DNA from: Thermoanaerobaculia bacterium
Lineage (GTDB): Bacteria > Acidobacteriota > Thermoanaerobaculia > Gp7-AA8
DNA: 34,273 bases
Direction of reading: 5' to 3'
Assembly: GCA_016650215.1 (NCBI GenBank)
Contig: JAENWF010000073.1
Location: 1-34,273 of the forward strand
A program made the translations under genes and the position numbers. Under the pieces are notes generated by a model. The model was not told the DNA's origin. It saw nothing but the letters and a program-made list of their open reading frames with translations, and did not search any database. Below are positions 1 through 8,900 of the stretch, one piece after another. Position 1 is the first letter of the stretch. Every line of letters begins with the position of its first letter.

Positions 1-1
1 C

Positions 2-187
2 AACAAGTCGCTCGCACATCTGGAGACGGCCATCAATCTCTGGCGCCAGCACATGGAAGAGCGCGCAGCAGGTGTCTCCAACAGCTGGCGCAAGACGCGG
101 AAACGCTCGCAGCTCTACGTCCGCCAGTCGCGCCGCCACTGGAAGAACGCGATGCGAATGCTCGAGCAGGTTCCGGAAACCGCGTAG
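2..187 (+). CDS. C-terminal fragment of an unknown protein (5' end outside window)
   Basis: An open frame enters from the left edge and ends at TAG 185-187, giving 61 residues with no start inside the window. The residues are mostly helical and basic, with many Arg, Lys and Trp (for example INLWRQHMEER and RQSRRHWKNAMRMLEQ). This could be the end of a TPR-like or other helical protein, but no family is recognised. A strong hairpin follows directly at 193-227 and separates it from the convergent minus-strand gene. The coding call rests on the open frame reaching the edge and on the terminator-like hairpin after it. Confidence 0.6.
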   Translation, partial: NKSLAHLETAINLWRQHMEERAAGVSNSWRKTRKRSQLYVRQSRRHWKNAMRMLEQVPETA

Positions 188-192
188 GTGGG

Positions 193-227
193 TCATTCCG
201 AGCCGCCGCAGCCGGCGCTCGGAATGA
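193..227. terminator. Perfect 11-bp inverted repeat between convergent genes
   Basis: TCATTCCGAGC at 193-203 is repeated as its exact reverse complement at 217-227, with a 13-nt GC-rich loop. It lies six bases after the stop of the left-edge gene and two bases before the stop of the minus-strand gene, so it can act as a shared bidirectional terminator. There is no T-tract, so it may instead be a dispersed palindromic element. Similar sequence occurs at 12696-12771. Confidence 0.6.
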
Positions 228-228
228 C

Positions 229-813
229 TCAGCGCTCGAGCTTCCGCAGCGCTCGATGCGCTTCCTTCGCCAGCCGCGGAAACGCGCATCGTTGCGCGAG
301 CACCTGACTGTATAGATCCGCAGCGCTCATCCGATCTCCCGCGGCGACGCGGGCGCGCGCAGTATCGAGCATCGCTTCTGCCGACAGCTCCCGTTCGTCG
401 AAGGCGGTGCGAACCATCATCTCGACATCCAATGACCGAAGCGGTGCGCCGCCACCGCCCAGGCGGCCGATGACCTTTCCTTCAGCGTCAACCAGGATCG
501 CGAGCGGAAGCTTCTGACTGACATCGAGACTCGCCAGCCGCACGGAGTCATCCGCGCGCACGACCCGCATCGCCACGCAGCGCGCTGCGTACGCCATCAA
601 GGTCTTCGAGTGGACCATGTCGGAGCGCTTCAGTTCGTCGGGTTGCGACGGAATCCAGTAGAGGATCATCAGCGCGCCGGACGAAGGGCTGGACGGGTCG
701 AGCACTTTCCACGGAACGAAGGCCACACTCCGGTCGCTCATCGCCGCCGCGAGCGGCCATGTCATCAACAACGCGGCGACCGTACCGGCGCGAAGCGCGG
801 ACCAGTGACGCAT
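229..813 (-). CDS. Secreted thioredoxin-fold-like protein lacking CxxC, with helical C-terminus
   Basis: A 194-residue protein with an N-terminal signal-like segment (basic MRHWSALR, then a hydrophobic run to about residue 25). The middle resembles a thioredoxin/TlpA fold: a strand ending in LMILYW, later a strand LPLAILVDAEGKVIGRLGG that matches the usual VDxxGxVxxRxxG turn, with a proline before it. The active-site CxxC is missing; the single mid-protein cysteine is in AARCVAM. The last 60 residues are helical and TPR-like (ARVAAGDRMSAADLYSQVL). Likely an exported non-redox thioredoxin-like protein, but function is unknown. A perfect TATAAT lies 24 nt upstream on this strand (842-837). The fold assignment is inference from pattern. 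Confidence 0.65.
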   Translation of the reverse strand: MRHWSALRAGTVAALLMTWPLAAAMSDRSVAFVPWKVLDPSSPSSGALMILYWIPSQPDELKRSDMVHSKTLMAYAARCVAMRVVRADDSVRLASLDVSQKLPLAILVDAEGKVIGRLGGGGAPLRSLDVEMMVRTAFDERELSAEAMLDTARARVAAGDRMSAADLYSQVLAQRCAFPRLAKEAHRALRKLER

Positions 814-836
814 GCAATGTTCTCGGGATCGGCGCG

Positions 837-842
837 ATTATA
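837..842 (-). promoter_or_regulatory. -10 box TATAAT for the thioredoxin-like gene
   Basis: The minus strand reads TATAAT at 842 to 837, a perfect consensus -10 in otherwise GC-rich DNA, 23 nt before the ATG at 813. Transcription would start near 830. No convincing TTGACA is seen 16-18 nt further upstream. Confidence 0.45.
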
Positions 843-942
843 TGACGCACTTGAAGTTGCTCGAGCACCAGCTGCGCTCGCAAGAGACTCTCTGAAACTG
901 CCGGCAGGCATCAAACCTGAACCGGCCGGACGAGAGGTTCAG

Positions 943-1084
943 ATGGACGATGGAAACGAGCGCGACCGCTACGCCGGCCTCGTCGTATTCGGTATCGCGG
1001 AGATCTTGATTGGACTGATCTCCGCGGCTCACCGGGACCGCGATCATCACAGCGATCGTCGGCTATTTCACGTTCTCGCGGTAG
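943..1084 (+). pseudogene. Possible frameshifted relic of a small two-helix membrane protein
   Basis: From ATG 943, preceded by GAGAGG, the frame reads MDDGNERDRYAGLVVFGIAE and continues as a hydrophobic helix to about ISA. Near position 1027 the helical character jumps to the +1 frame, which reads LTGTAIITAIVGYFTFSR and stops at TAG 1082-1084. Together the pieces look like a polar N-terminus followed by two transmembrane helices with part of the middle lost. The tail overlaps the 3' end of the convergent parvulin gene by 22 bases. The hydrophobic patterning is seen directly; the relic interpretation is inference. It may instead be chance. Confidence 0.3.
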
Positions 1085-1950
1085 ATCGCGACCTTGCTGC
1101 TCGCGCGTAGCTCGTTGGTCAGACGCTTCACGGTCTCGAGTACATCGGCCGAGCGCTGGCTCAGCAGATACTCCCGGATCTCTTGCCTGACCTCATCGAG
1201 CGGCTTCGTCCCGGCCGCTCTCTTTTCTTCGACGAAGATCAGGTGATAGCCGAACGACGTCTCGATGATCCCGCTCATGACCCCTGCGTGCATCGAGAAC
1301 GCGGCGGCTTCGAACTTCGGGTCGAGCGCGCCTCGCGCGACCCATCCGAGATCGCCTCCCGCCGACGCCACGCCGTCCTCGGAGGATTGCCTCGCAGCCT
1401 CGGAGAAACGCGAGAGAAGAATGCGCGACCCTTCCCTGCGGTACGCATGCAGGCCTGCGGCAACCTGCTGGACCTTCGCCATCGCCTGCTCTTTTGATTT
1501 TCCCGAGGTGCTGCTGACGATGTGGCGCACCTTGACCTGCTCCGGTGTCGCGAAGTCCGCCTTGTTCTCCTGATAGAACTTCGCGATGTCGTTCTCAGTG
1601 ACGACCTGCGATCCGATGTAGTCGCGAACGTAGCGATCGAAGAGCGCGGACTCGCGCGCGGCCTCCATTGCGGACTGCACTTCCGGCTTCTTGTCGAAAC
1701 CCGACTTGATCGCTTCCTGGATCATCAGGCGCTTCGCGATGTAGTTGTCGAGATACGCCATCTTTCCGCCAGCCTTCTCGTATTGCGCGCGCATCTGCGG
1801 CTGCATGCTCCTGTAGAGCGTGTCGAGGCGGGTCTGCGTGATGACTTCGCCGTTGATCGTCGCGACGATCTTCTCCGGCGCCGCAGTTTCCTGCGCGGCC
1901 GCGGTCATCGATCCGACGAGAAAAAGTGCGATCATGGGAATGCGGTTCAT
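1063..1950 (-). CDS. Secreted peptidyl-prolyl cis-trans isomerase, parvulin (PpiC/SurA-like)
   Basis: A 295-residue exported folding catalyst. The chosen ATG at 1950 has GGAGG four bases upstream and starts a clean signal peptide (MNRIPMIALFLVGSMTAAAQ); a longer in-frame reading to 2067 has neither. Residues about 30-140 form a SurA/PrsA-type N-terminal helical chaperone region (VATINGEVITQTRLD). A parvulin domain follows from VKVRHIV to FGYHLIFVEEKR, with the family's GGDLGW motif and the closing GYHLI strand. A charged insert (HAYRREGSRILLSRF) lengthens the first helix of the parvulin fold. The C-terminus is helical. It should act in the periplasm on outer-membrane or secreted proteins. A plausible sigma-70 promoter lies at 2041-2067. 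Family call is confident; SurA versus PpiC/PrsA subgroup is not. Confidence 0.88.
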   Translation of the reverse strand: MNRIPMIALFLVGSMTAAAQETAAPEKIVATINGEVITQTRLDTLYRSMQPQMRAQYEKAGGKMAYLDNYIAKRLMIQEAIKSGFDKKPEVQSAMEAARESALFDRYVRDYIGSQVVTENDIAKFYQENKADFATPEQVKVRHIVSSTSGKSKEQAMAKVQQVAAGLHAYRREGSRILLSRFSEAARQSSEDGVASAGGDLGWVARGALDPKFEAAAFSMHAGVMSGIIETSFGYHLIFVEEKRAAGTKPLDEVRQEIREYLLSQRSADVLETVKRLTNELRASSKVAIYRENVK

Positions 1951-2040
1951 CGATCCTCCGAATGTGTGTGTGACGGATGGCGCGGCGTGGAGTTCCGCGA
2001 AGTGTAAGTAACAAAACTGGCTTTGCTGTCGATTCCACAC

Positions 2041-2067
2041 AGCGTAGACATCGTTTTTCCTTGTCAA
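2041..2067 (-). promoter_or_regulatory. Candidate sigma-70 promoter for the parvulin gene
   Basis: On the minus strand a perfect TTGACA (2067-2062) is followed after 15 nt by TACGCT (2046-2041). The spacer is short, but the -35 is consensus and the -10 keeps the first TA and final T. The 5' leader to the ATG at 1950 would be about 85 nt and carries the GGAGG site. Confidence 0.4.
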
Positions 2068-2231
2068 GCACCGCGCTGCTGATTGTGGAAAACTCTCTGA
2101 CTTTCGCGATCCGAGCGGTACCTTCTAGTCATCGTCTTCTCGCGCGCTGTCGAAATCCTGCGGATTCCGTTGTGTAGAAGCTGCTGATGCGCACAAATAG
2201 GCAAATCGAGGCTTAAAACCTCGTTCGTCCC

Positions 2232-3629
2232 ATGCCAGCCGCACAACTCGACGTAGCACTCGATCGGCCTCTTCCACAGAGCACCGACGCGGAACGTGCC
2301 GTTCTCGGCTCGATCCTGATCAACAACCACGCCTTCTATCGCGTGGTCGGAACGATCGATACGCCCGATTTCTTCAAGGATGCACATCGGACGATCTTCG
2401 GCACGATGCGCCGCCTCGCGGAGTCGAGCCGCGAGATCGATCTGCTGACGCTCAAGGACGAGCTCGCGAAGCACGCCGAGCTCGACCGCGTCGGCGGCTC
2501 CGCCTACATCTCGTCGCTCGTCGACGGGATCCCCGACGTCGCGAACGTCGAGCGCTACGCGCGCATCGTGAAAGAGAAATCGACGCTGCGTCGCCTCATC
2601 GTCATGGGCAACAGCGTCATGCGAGCGGCACTCGACGCCCCGGGCGAGCCGTCCGAAGTGCTCAACATCGCAGAGAAGTCGCTGTACGAGATCGCCGAGG
2701 GGACCACAGAGAAGGGGTTCGTCCGGCTCGAGACGATCACGCGGGCGAACATGGGAGCGATCGAGCAGATTCACAGCGCCGGCCAGCTCATCACCGGCAT
2801 CCCGACCGGTTACGACCGTTTCAACGAATTCACCTCGGGGTTTCAGCCGCAGGACCTGATCATCATCGCCGCCCGTCCTTCGATGGGAAAAACGAGCTTC
2901 ATGATGAACATTGCGGAATCGATCGCGATCCCCGATCGCGCCGGTCAGCCCCGCGCTCCCCTTACGCGGCTCTACTCGGTCGGCGTCTTCTCGCTCGAAA
3001 TGTCGAAAGAGCAGATCGGTCTCCGCATCCTCTCCTCCGAGTCAGGAGTATCGAATCATCTGATCCGGTCCGGCATGCTGTCGGAACGGAACTGGCGCGA
3101 CCTCGCGGAGGCATCGGCGCGGCTGTCGAAGGCGAAGATCTACATCGACGACACGGCGGGGATGGACATCATGGAGATGCGCGCGAAGGCGCGGCGTCTG
3201 AAGATGGAAGCGTCGCTGGACATGATCATGGTCGACTACCTCCAGCTGATGTCGGTGAAGGGAAAGACCGAGTCGCGCAACCAGGAGATCTCTCAGATCT
3301 CGCGCGGCCTCAAGGCGATCGCGAAAGAAATCAACGTGCCGCTGATCTCGCTCTCTCAGCTCTCGCGCCGTCCCGAGCAGCGCACAGGCGACCATCGCCC
3401 GCAGCTTTCGGACCTTCGTGAGTCGGGCTCGATCGAGCAGGACGCAGACGTCGTCTGCTTCATCTATCGCGACGAGGTGTACAACCGCGAGACCGAGGAG
3501 AAGGGGATCGCGGAGATCATCATCGCGAAGCAGCGCAACGGTCCGATCGGTGACTTCAAGCTGGTCTTCAGGAACGACATCACCAAGTTCTTCAATTACG
3601 AGCCGCAACCCGACCAGATGCCTGTTTAG
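2232..3629 (+). CDS. dnaB: Replicative DNA helicase DnaB
   Basis: A full-length 465-residue hexameric replicative helicase that unwinds DNA 5' to 3' at the fork and recruits primase. The N-terminal primase-interacting domain starts at about residue 15 (TDAERAVLGSILI) and includes the typical DLLTLKDEL and AYISSLVDGIP segments. The RecA-like ATPase has Walker A ARPSMGKTS near residue 214, FSLEMSKEQ after it, Walker B MIMVDYLQLM near 332, and the SQLSRRPEQR and LRESGSIEQDAD arginine-finger/H4 region. An extra stretch of about 15 residues (IPDRAGQPRAPLTRLYS) lies between Walker A and FSLEMS. No intein interrupts the Walker A or LRESGSIEQ sites. No clear Shine-Dalgarno precedes the ATG. The gene is divergent from the parvulin gene. 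Confidence 0.97.
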   Translation: MPAAQLDVALDRPLPQSTDAERAVLGSILINNHAFYRVVGTIDTPDFFKDAHRTIFGTMRRLAESSREIDLLTLKDELAKHAELDRVGGSAYISSLVDGIPDVANVERYARIVKEKSTLRRLIVMGNSVMRAALDAPGEPSEVLNIAEKSLYEIAEGTTEKGFVRLETITRANMGAIEQIHSAGQLITGIPTGYDRFNEFTSGFQPQDLIIIAARPSMGKTSFMMNIAESIAIPDRAGQPRAPLTRLYSVGVFSLEMSKEQIGLRILSSESGVSNHLIRSGMLSERNWRDLAEASARLSKAKIYIDDTAGMDIMEMRAKARRLKMEASLDMIMVDYLQLMSVKGKTESRNQEISQISRGLKAIAKEINVPLISLSQLSRRPEQRTGDHRPQLSDLRESGSIEQDADVVCFIYRDEVYNRETEEKGIAEIIIAKQRNGPIGDFKLVFRNDITKFFNYEPQPDQMPV

Positions 3630-3773
3630 GGCGTCTCCTCCCCCTCTCGGTGTTTTCCACTTATTTTGGAATACGACGGCTCAACTGTACCGTTGTCCAG
3701 CTCGCATCAAATAACTCATGTCGATGCTCCTGCCCCCGGTAAACGCATTTCTAGGGATATCTGGAGGACGCGG

Positions 3774-4145
3774 TTGGACGTTCAGCCGAAGAAAATCCTC
3801 GTCGTCGAGAACGACGAGGTGGTCGTGGTTCTCATCTCCCACGTCCTGTCCCGGCAGTCCTATGTCGTTCACACCGCGCTCGATGCGCTCGAAGCAGTGC
3901 AGATGCTTCAACGGGACGACTACGACGCGATCCTGCTCGATCTGAAGATGCCGCACGGAGGCCTCGAGCTGATCCGGAAGCTCGAGGCGCGCAATCCGGC
4001 GCTGCTGAAAAAGATCATCGTGGTCACCGGCGCGGTGCACGACATCCCGCAGCTCGAAGAGTTTCCGATCTGCGCCGTCATAAAAAAACCGTTCGAGATC
4101 GCGGATTTCGTCGCGACGGTCAGGGCTTGCGTGGAGAAGAAGTGA
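3774..4145 (+). CDS. Stand-alone response-regulator receiver protein
   Basis: A 123-residue single-domain receiver. Start TTG 3774 is chosen because GGAGG at 3763-3767 lies six bases upstream; the frame is open back to TTG 3666 but that stretch has no ribosome site and no family similarity. The CheY fold is complete: acidic pocket in VVENDE (residues 11-15), phospho-acceptor Asp56 in LLDLKMP, Thr85 in VVTGA, and Lys105 in IKKPFE. There is no output domain, so it acts through protein contact or as a phosphotransfer intermediate. It follows dnaB on the same strand after about 145 bases; no kinase is adjacent, the only one in the window being at 28242-30218. Confidence 0.88.
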   Translation: MDVQPKKILVVENDEVVVVLISHVLSRQSYVVHTALDALEAVQMLQRDDYDAILLDLKMPHGGLELIRKLEARNPALLKKIIVVTGAVHDIPQLEEFPICAVIKKPFEIADFVATVRACVEKK

Positions 4146-4161
4146 CGAAGAGCGCCCTCCG

Positions 4162-4998
4162 TCACCCTTCACTTTTCTCCCACGGCAACTCCCACCGTTC
4201 CGAGTCCTCGTCGAGACTCGGCAGCGGAACCGGTTTGCCGCATCGTTTGAGCTCGTTCATCTCCCACAACTTCGCGTACTTCCAGAAGGTGTAGTACACG
4301 TGCATGCCGACGGAGATCACACCGCGCGCACCGTCGAGGAAACCGCCATTCACAACAAAGTCGCGAAAGAACTTTGTGAACGTGTGCCCGAGGATGTCGC
4401 GGGCTGAGGTGGTCTTCCCTTCGATGAACATCTGCGCGGCACCCCACTGCGCGTAACGCTCCATCTTTCCGATCATGTGATCGAAGGAGCGGATGTAGTA
4501 GTGGTCCATTTTCTCGCGAAGCTTGCCCGTCGGCCCGTCGACCAGCAGATCGGCGTGCACGCGCTTATTCGGATAGCGCGCGTGCTCGCGATGGAAGAGG
4601 CGCGCGACGCGGTCGCGCTGCAGGCCGCTGTACTTCACTTCCTTCCCCATCATGAAGTTCCGGCGACCGACCGAATACGCCCAGAAGTCGAGCTTTCCTT
4701 CGAGCGTCTTCTGCAGCTCCCGCTGTAGGGGCGGCGTGACCCGCTCGTCGGCATCGATGTAGAAGATCCAGTCGTGTTTCGCGCGGTCAATCGCATAGTT
4801 CTTCTGCGACGCTGCGCCGTGATACGCGCGCTGCTCGAGCCTCACGTTCGGGAACGTCGAGCGCACGAGCTCAACGGTCCCGTCAGTCGAGAACGAATCG
4901 ATGAGATAGATCTCGTCGGCCCATTCGACGGAACGGACGCAGTCCTCGATGAAGTCGATTTCGTTGAAGGTGGTGATGATGGCGGAAAGAGGCGGCAT
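4162..4998 (-). CDS. Family 2 glycosyltransferase, WaaE/KdtX-like
   Basis: A 278-residue GT2 enzyme (GT-A fold). The N-terminus LSAIITTFNEIDFIEDCV is the nucleotide-sugar binding strand. Next come EIYLIDSFSTDGTVE and the segment QKNYAIDRAKHDWIFYIDADE, whose DADE supplies the metal-binding DxD motif. The WADEI, QKNYA and DADERVTP pattern is characteristic of the WaaE-like subgroup that adds a sugar to lipopolysaccharide core or related glycans. The C-terminal third has amphipathic helices (GHTFTKFFRDFVV) and aromatic segments for membrane association, but no clear transmembrane helix. Donor and acceptor cannot be read from sequence. It is monocistronic and convergent with the response regulator (16 bases between stops). 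Confidence 0.88.
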   Translation of the reverse strand: MPPLSAIITTFNEIDFIEDCVRSVEWADEIYLIDSFSTDGTVELVRSTFPNVRLEQRAYHGAASQKNYAIDRAKHDWIFYIDADERVTPPLQRELQKTLEGKLDFWAYSVGRRNFMMGKEVKYSGLQRDRVARLFHREHARYPNKRVHADLLVDGPTGKLREKMDHYYIRSFDHMIGKMERYAQWGAAQMFIEGKTTSARDILGHTFTKFFRDFVVNGGFLDGARGVISVGMHVYYTFWKYAKLWEMNELKRCGKPVPLPSLDEDSERWELPWEKSEG

Positions 4999-5049
4999 GT
5001 CGGTTCGAACGAGAGTCTACCGTGAGGAGGAAGTGTGAAAAGCTACCAT

Positions 5050-5145
5050 CCTGAGCCGCGAAGGCGGCGAAGGATCCATGGTGGCACCTCGACAATGCTG
5101 ATGGGTCATCGCGGTGCCACCGTTGACCCTTCGCTTCGCTCAGGG
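5050..5145. repeat. Imperfect long inverted-repeat element
   Basis: The left arm begins CCTGAGCCGCGAAGGCGGCG and ends GGTGGCACC (5080-5088). The right arm is the reverse complement of a shorter version: GGTGCCACC (5113-5121) then CCCTTCGCTTCGCTCAGGG. The inner nine bases pair perfectly and the outer arms pair with gaps. It lies between two same-strand genes (glycosyltransferase and MBL hydrolase) and can fold into a long hairpin. It resembles short dispersed intergenic elements and may also terminate transcription. Confidence 0.55.
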
Positions 5146-5162
5146 TTGCCGTCCGGAGCGAC

Positions 5163-5927
5163 CTACAGCGTGTAATTCTTCTCCAGCAGCACCCGCGCAC
5201 GCCGATCGCGCAGGTTCTTGATCTGCGACTCGATGTCGCGCTCAAAGGGAAGCTTGCGGTGGCTTGCGTAAACCGGCGCGTCCGTCGTGATCTTCTTCAG
5301 CTCATCGCCGAAGCTCTGCGGAGTGAGGTGCGCAGTTTCATCGGCGAGGGTCTGCTGATCGTTGGGGAACGAGGCCTCGGTCACGACGGCGACTACATTC
5401 TCGGTCTTGTTGGTTCGCTTCCAGATCTCCGAGGTTGGACCGGTGTCGCCGGTGAAGACGATCGATTGCCCTCCCATTTCGACGATCACCCCGGCGGCAG
5501 GAATCTGGTGATCGACCGGGACCGCGGTCAGGCTGATCCCGTTGAAGGCGACCTTCTTACCGGGCACGAGCGCCCGGTACTGTACGATCGGCTTTCCGGA
5601 GAGCGGCGATCCGATGCTCGAGAAATCAGGCCATACGACGCCGTTGAAGACGTTCTTCGTGAGCAGATCCATGACGTCGCGAAGCGCGAAGATCGTCAGC
5701 GATCCGGTATTCTGGCTGAAGCGGTTGTGAATCAGATGAGGAAGATCGCGAACGTGGTCCGCATGCGGATGCGTGATGAACACGCCTTGAATCCGCGCCT
5801 GCTGCGCAAACGACAATTTCGACGTCAGCGTACCGGCATCGACGGCAAACCAATCGTCCAACAGATACCCTGTCAGATTGTGTTCAGCGTCTGACGCGCC
5901 GTAGGCGCCGAGCACCTTGAGCCGCAT
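5163..5927 (-). CDS. MBL-fold metallo-hydrolase, class II cyclic-nucleotide phosphodiesterase-like
   Basis: A 254-residue metallo-beta-lactamase-fold enzyme with the two-metal signature HPHADH (His53, His55, Asp57, His58), a later VPVDH histidine, the FTGDTG aspartate, and a terminal ASHRK histidine. The EASFPNDQQTLADETAHLTP segment is typical of the class II 3',5'-cyclic-nucleotide phosphodiesterase group (CpdP/PDE1 type) rather than of beta-lactamases or RNase Z. The likely role is hydrolysis of cAMP or another cyclic nucleotide, but substrate is inferred. No signal peptide is obvious. AAGGA precedes the ATG by about five to seven bases. It is divergent from lhr with 63 bases between starts. 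Confidence 0.8.
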   Translation of the reverse strand: MRLKVLGAYGASDAEHNLTGYLLDDWFAVDAGTLTSKLSFAQQARIQGVFITHPHADHVRDLPHLIHNRFSQNTGSLTIFALRDVMDLLTKNVFNGVVWPDFSSIGSPLSGKPIVQYRALVPGKKVAFNGISLTAVPVDHQIPAAGVIVEMGGQSIVFTGDTGPTSEIWKRTNKTENVVAVVTEASFPNDQQTLADETAHLTPQSFGDELKKITTDAPVYASHRKLPFERDIESQIKNLRDRRARVLLEKNYTL

Positions 5928-5990
5928 TCACGTCCTTCACACTGCATTTGCGCTGGAGACTGACGCTAATCTTGCAGTGCGGAGGGACGA

Positions 5991-8900
5991 TTGTCCAGCG
6001 ACGCAGCTCACATGAAGGGACGAAAGAAGGGCGCGATCGCGCCATTTCATCCGGCGGTGCATGAGTGGTTCGGCGCTTCGTTTCCCGAGCCGACGCGCGC
6101 GCAGCAACTCGGATGGCCGTCGATTGCGAGCGGTCAGTGGACGCTGATCTGCGCGCCGACCGGCAGCGGCAAGACGCTCACCGCGTTCCTCTGGGCGCTC
6201 GATCGTCTGATGTTTGCGCCCGTGCCTCAGAAAAGTGAGCGTTGCCGCGTGGTCTACATATCGCCGATGAAGGCGCTGGCGGTCGACGTGGAGCGCAACC
6301 TCCGTGCGCCGCTCGCCGGCATCGCGAACATGGCGCACGAGCGCGGCGACGCGTTCATCACTCCTGCGATCGCTATCCGCACCGGCGATACTCCTGCGAA
6401 AGAGCGTTCACGCTTCAACCGCGAGCCGGCTGACATTCTGATCACGACGCCCGAATCGCTCTACCTGATGCTCACCTCGAACGCGCGCGAAGCGCTCCGC
6501 AGCGTCGAGACGATCATCATCGACGAGATTCACGCGCTCGTCCCGAACAAGCGCGGCGTGCATCTCGCGATCTCGCTCGAGCGCCTCACTGCGCTCTGCA
6601 AAACGCCCCCGCAGCGCATCGGACTCTCAGCGACGCAGCACCCGCTCGAAGAGGTTGCGCGCTTTCTCGGCGGGTGCAGCACGAGCAAGGGGAAACCGGA
6701 GGGGAAGTCGCGGGCGAGCACCACCGAGACGCTGCACGACGAATTCGCCGATACCCGCTCGCGGCCGGTGTTCCGCCCCGTCACCGTCATCGACACGGGC
6801 GAAAAAAAGAAGCTCTCGCTCCGCGTGGAGGTGCCGGTCGAAGACATGGCGCAGCTCGGCGAGGTGACCGGCATCGCCAGCGGTCCCGCATCGGCCGGCC
6901 CGAAACGCGCCTCGATATGGCCGGCGATCCATCCCCGCCTGCTCGAGTTGATCCGCGAACATCGATCGACGCTGATCTTCGTCAACAGCCGCCGCCTCGC
7001 GGAACGTCTCGCCGCTGCGATCAACGAGCTCGCTGGCGAGACTCTCGTCAACGCGCATCACGGCTCGATCGCACGTGCACAGCGGATCGAGATCGAGGAC
7101 AACCTGAAGTCGGGACGCCTGCCCGCGCTCGTCGCGACCTCGTCGCTGGAGCTCGGCATCGACATGGGAGCCATCGACCTCGTCGTGCAGATTGAGGCGC
7201 CGCCGTCGATCGCGAGCGGCATGCAGCGCATCGGTCGCGCGAGCCATCAGGTCAACACCACGAGCGAAGGAATCATCTTTCCGAAGTTCCGCGGCGATCT
7301 CATCGCATGCGCGGCCGTCGCCGATGCGATGAACCGCGGCGCAATCGAGCCGACGCGTTATCCGCGGAACCCGCTCGACGTTCTCGCGCAGCATGTCGTC
7401 GCGATGGTCGCGATGGATCCGTGGACCGCCGGCGATCTCTACGATGCGATCCGCCGCGCCGCACCGTACTCGGATCTGAGCCGAGTCACGTTCCACGGTC
7501 TGCTCGACATGCTCTCCGGCCTCTATCCATCAGATGAGTTCGCGGAGCTGCGACCGCGCATTACATGGGATCGCGTCACAGATGCGCTTTCGCCCCGCCA
7601 GGGCTCCAGGCGGATCGCTATTCTGAACGGCGGCACCATTCCCGACCGCGGGCTTTACGGGGTGTTCCTCGCCGGCGCCGAGAAAGCGCAGAGCGCTCGC
7701 GTCGGCGAGCTCGATGAGGAGATGGTCTTCGAGTGCCGCCCCGGCGAGACCTTCCTCCTCGGCGCGTCGACCTGGCGCATCGAAGAGATCACCCACGACC
7801 GCGTTCTCGTCTCCCCGGCTCCCGGCGAGCCGGGAAAGATGCCGTTCTGGAAGGCCGAAGCCGCCGAGCGGAGCGTCCGGTTCGGTGAAGAGATCGGACA
7901 ACTGGTGCGCGAGATCCGCGAGTTGAAGCACGGAGAGGCGATCCGGCGCCTCACAACGAAGCACGCGCTCGACAAGCTCGCCGCTGAGAACTTTCTGCAG
8001 TACCTCTCCGATCAGAACGACGCAACCGGCGCCATTCCCGATGACCGCACGGTCGTCGTCGAGCGCGTGCTCGACGAGCTCGGCGACTGGCGCGTCTGTG
8101 TCCTCACGCCGTTCGGCGGGAAGATTCACGCGCCGTGGGCGATGGCCGCGGCGGCGAAGATCCGCGCAGAACTGGCGATTGACGTCGAGACGATGTGGAG
8201 CGACGACGGATTCATCGTCCGCTTTCCCGAGACCGACGCGCCGCCACGAGTCGAGCTGGTCATCCCCGATCCGGAAGAGGCTGAGCAGCTCGTGATCCGC
8301 CAGCTCGGATCGAGCTCGATGTTCGCGGCGAAGTTTCGCGAAGCAGCGGCACGCGCGCTTCTGCTCCCTCGAATGCGCGCCCAGGGGAGAACCCCGCTCT
8401 GGCAGCAGCGCAAGCGGGCGTTCGATCTTCTGCAGGTCGCATCGCGGTTCGGCTCGTTCCCGATGATCCTCGAGGCCTATCGCGAGTGCCTGCGCGACGC
8501 ATTCGACGTTCCGGCGCTGATTCAGACGCTGCGGAAACTGCGCGAGCGGACGATCCGTCTCGTCACTGCGGACACTCCAAAGCCATCACCGTTCGCCGGA
8601 TCGCTTCTCTTCCGATACGTCGCGAACTTCATCTACGACGGCGATGCTCCGCTCGCAGAGCGCCGGGCTCAGGCGCTTGCAATCGATCAGACCCAGCTTC
8701 GCGAGCTGCTCGGCGAGCCGGAGCTGCGCGAGCTGCTCGATCCCGCATCGCTCGAGGAAGTCGAACTGCAGATCCAGCATCTCGATGAGACACGCAAGGC
8801 GCGATCGGTCGATGCGGTGCACGATCTTCTCCTCCGCCTTGGCGATCTTTCCGTCGCAGAGATCGGCGAGCGCTCGACGATCGACGCGAAGAGCACCGTG

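Noticed and set aside
838-1050. 70-residue minus-strand frame between the thioredoxin-like and parvulin genes
   Set aside because: Composition is not protein-like, there is no ribosome site, and it overlaps the -10 box at 837-842.
610-1110. 166-residue plus-strand frame over the thioredoxin-like gene
   Set aside because: The first two thirds are antisense shadow, rich in Arg. Only the end from 943 has membrane character, which is recorded separately as a possible relic.
2207-2223. Small CGAGG-N7-CCTCG hairpin before dnaB as a riboswitch or leader
   Set aside because: Only five base pairs and no conserved leader recognised; likely chance in GC-rich DNA.
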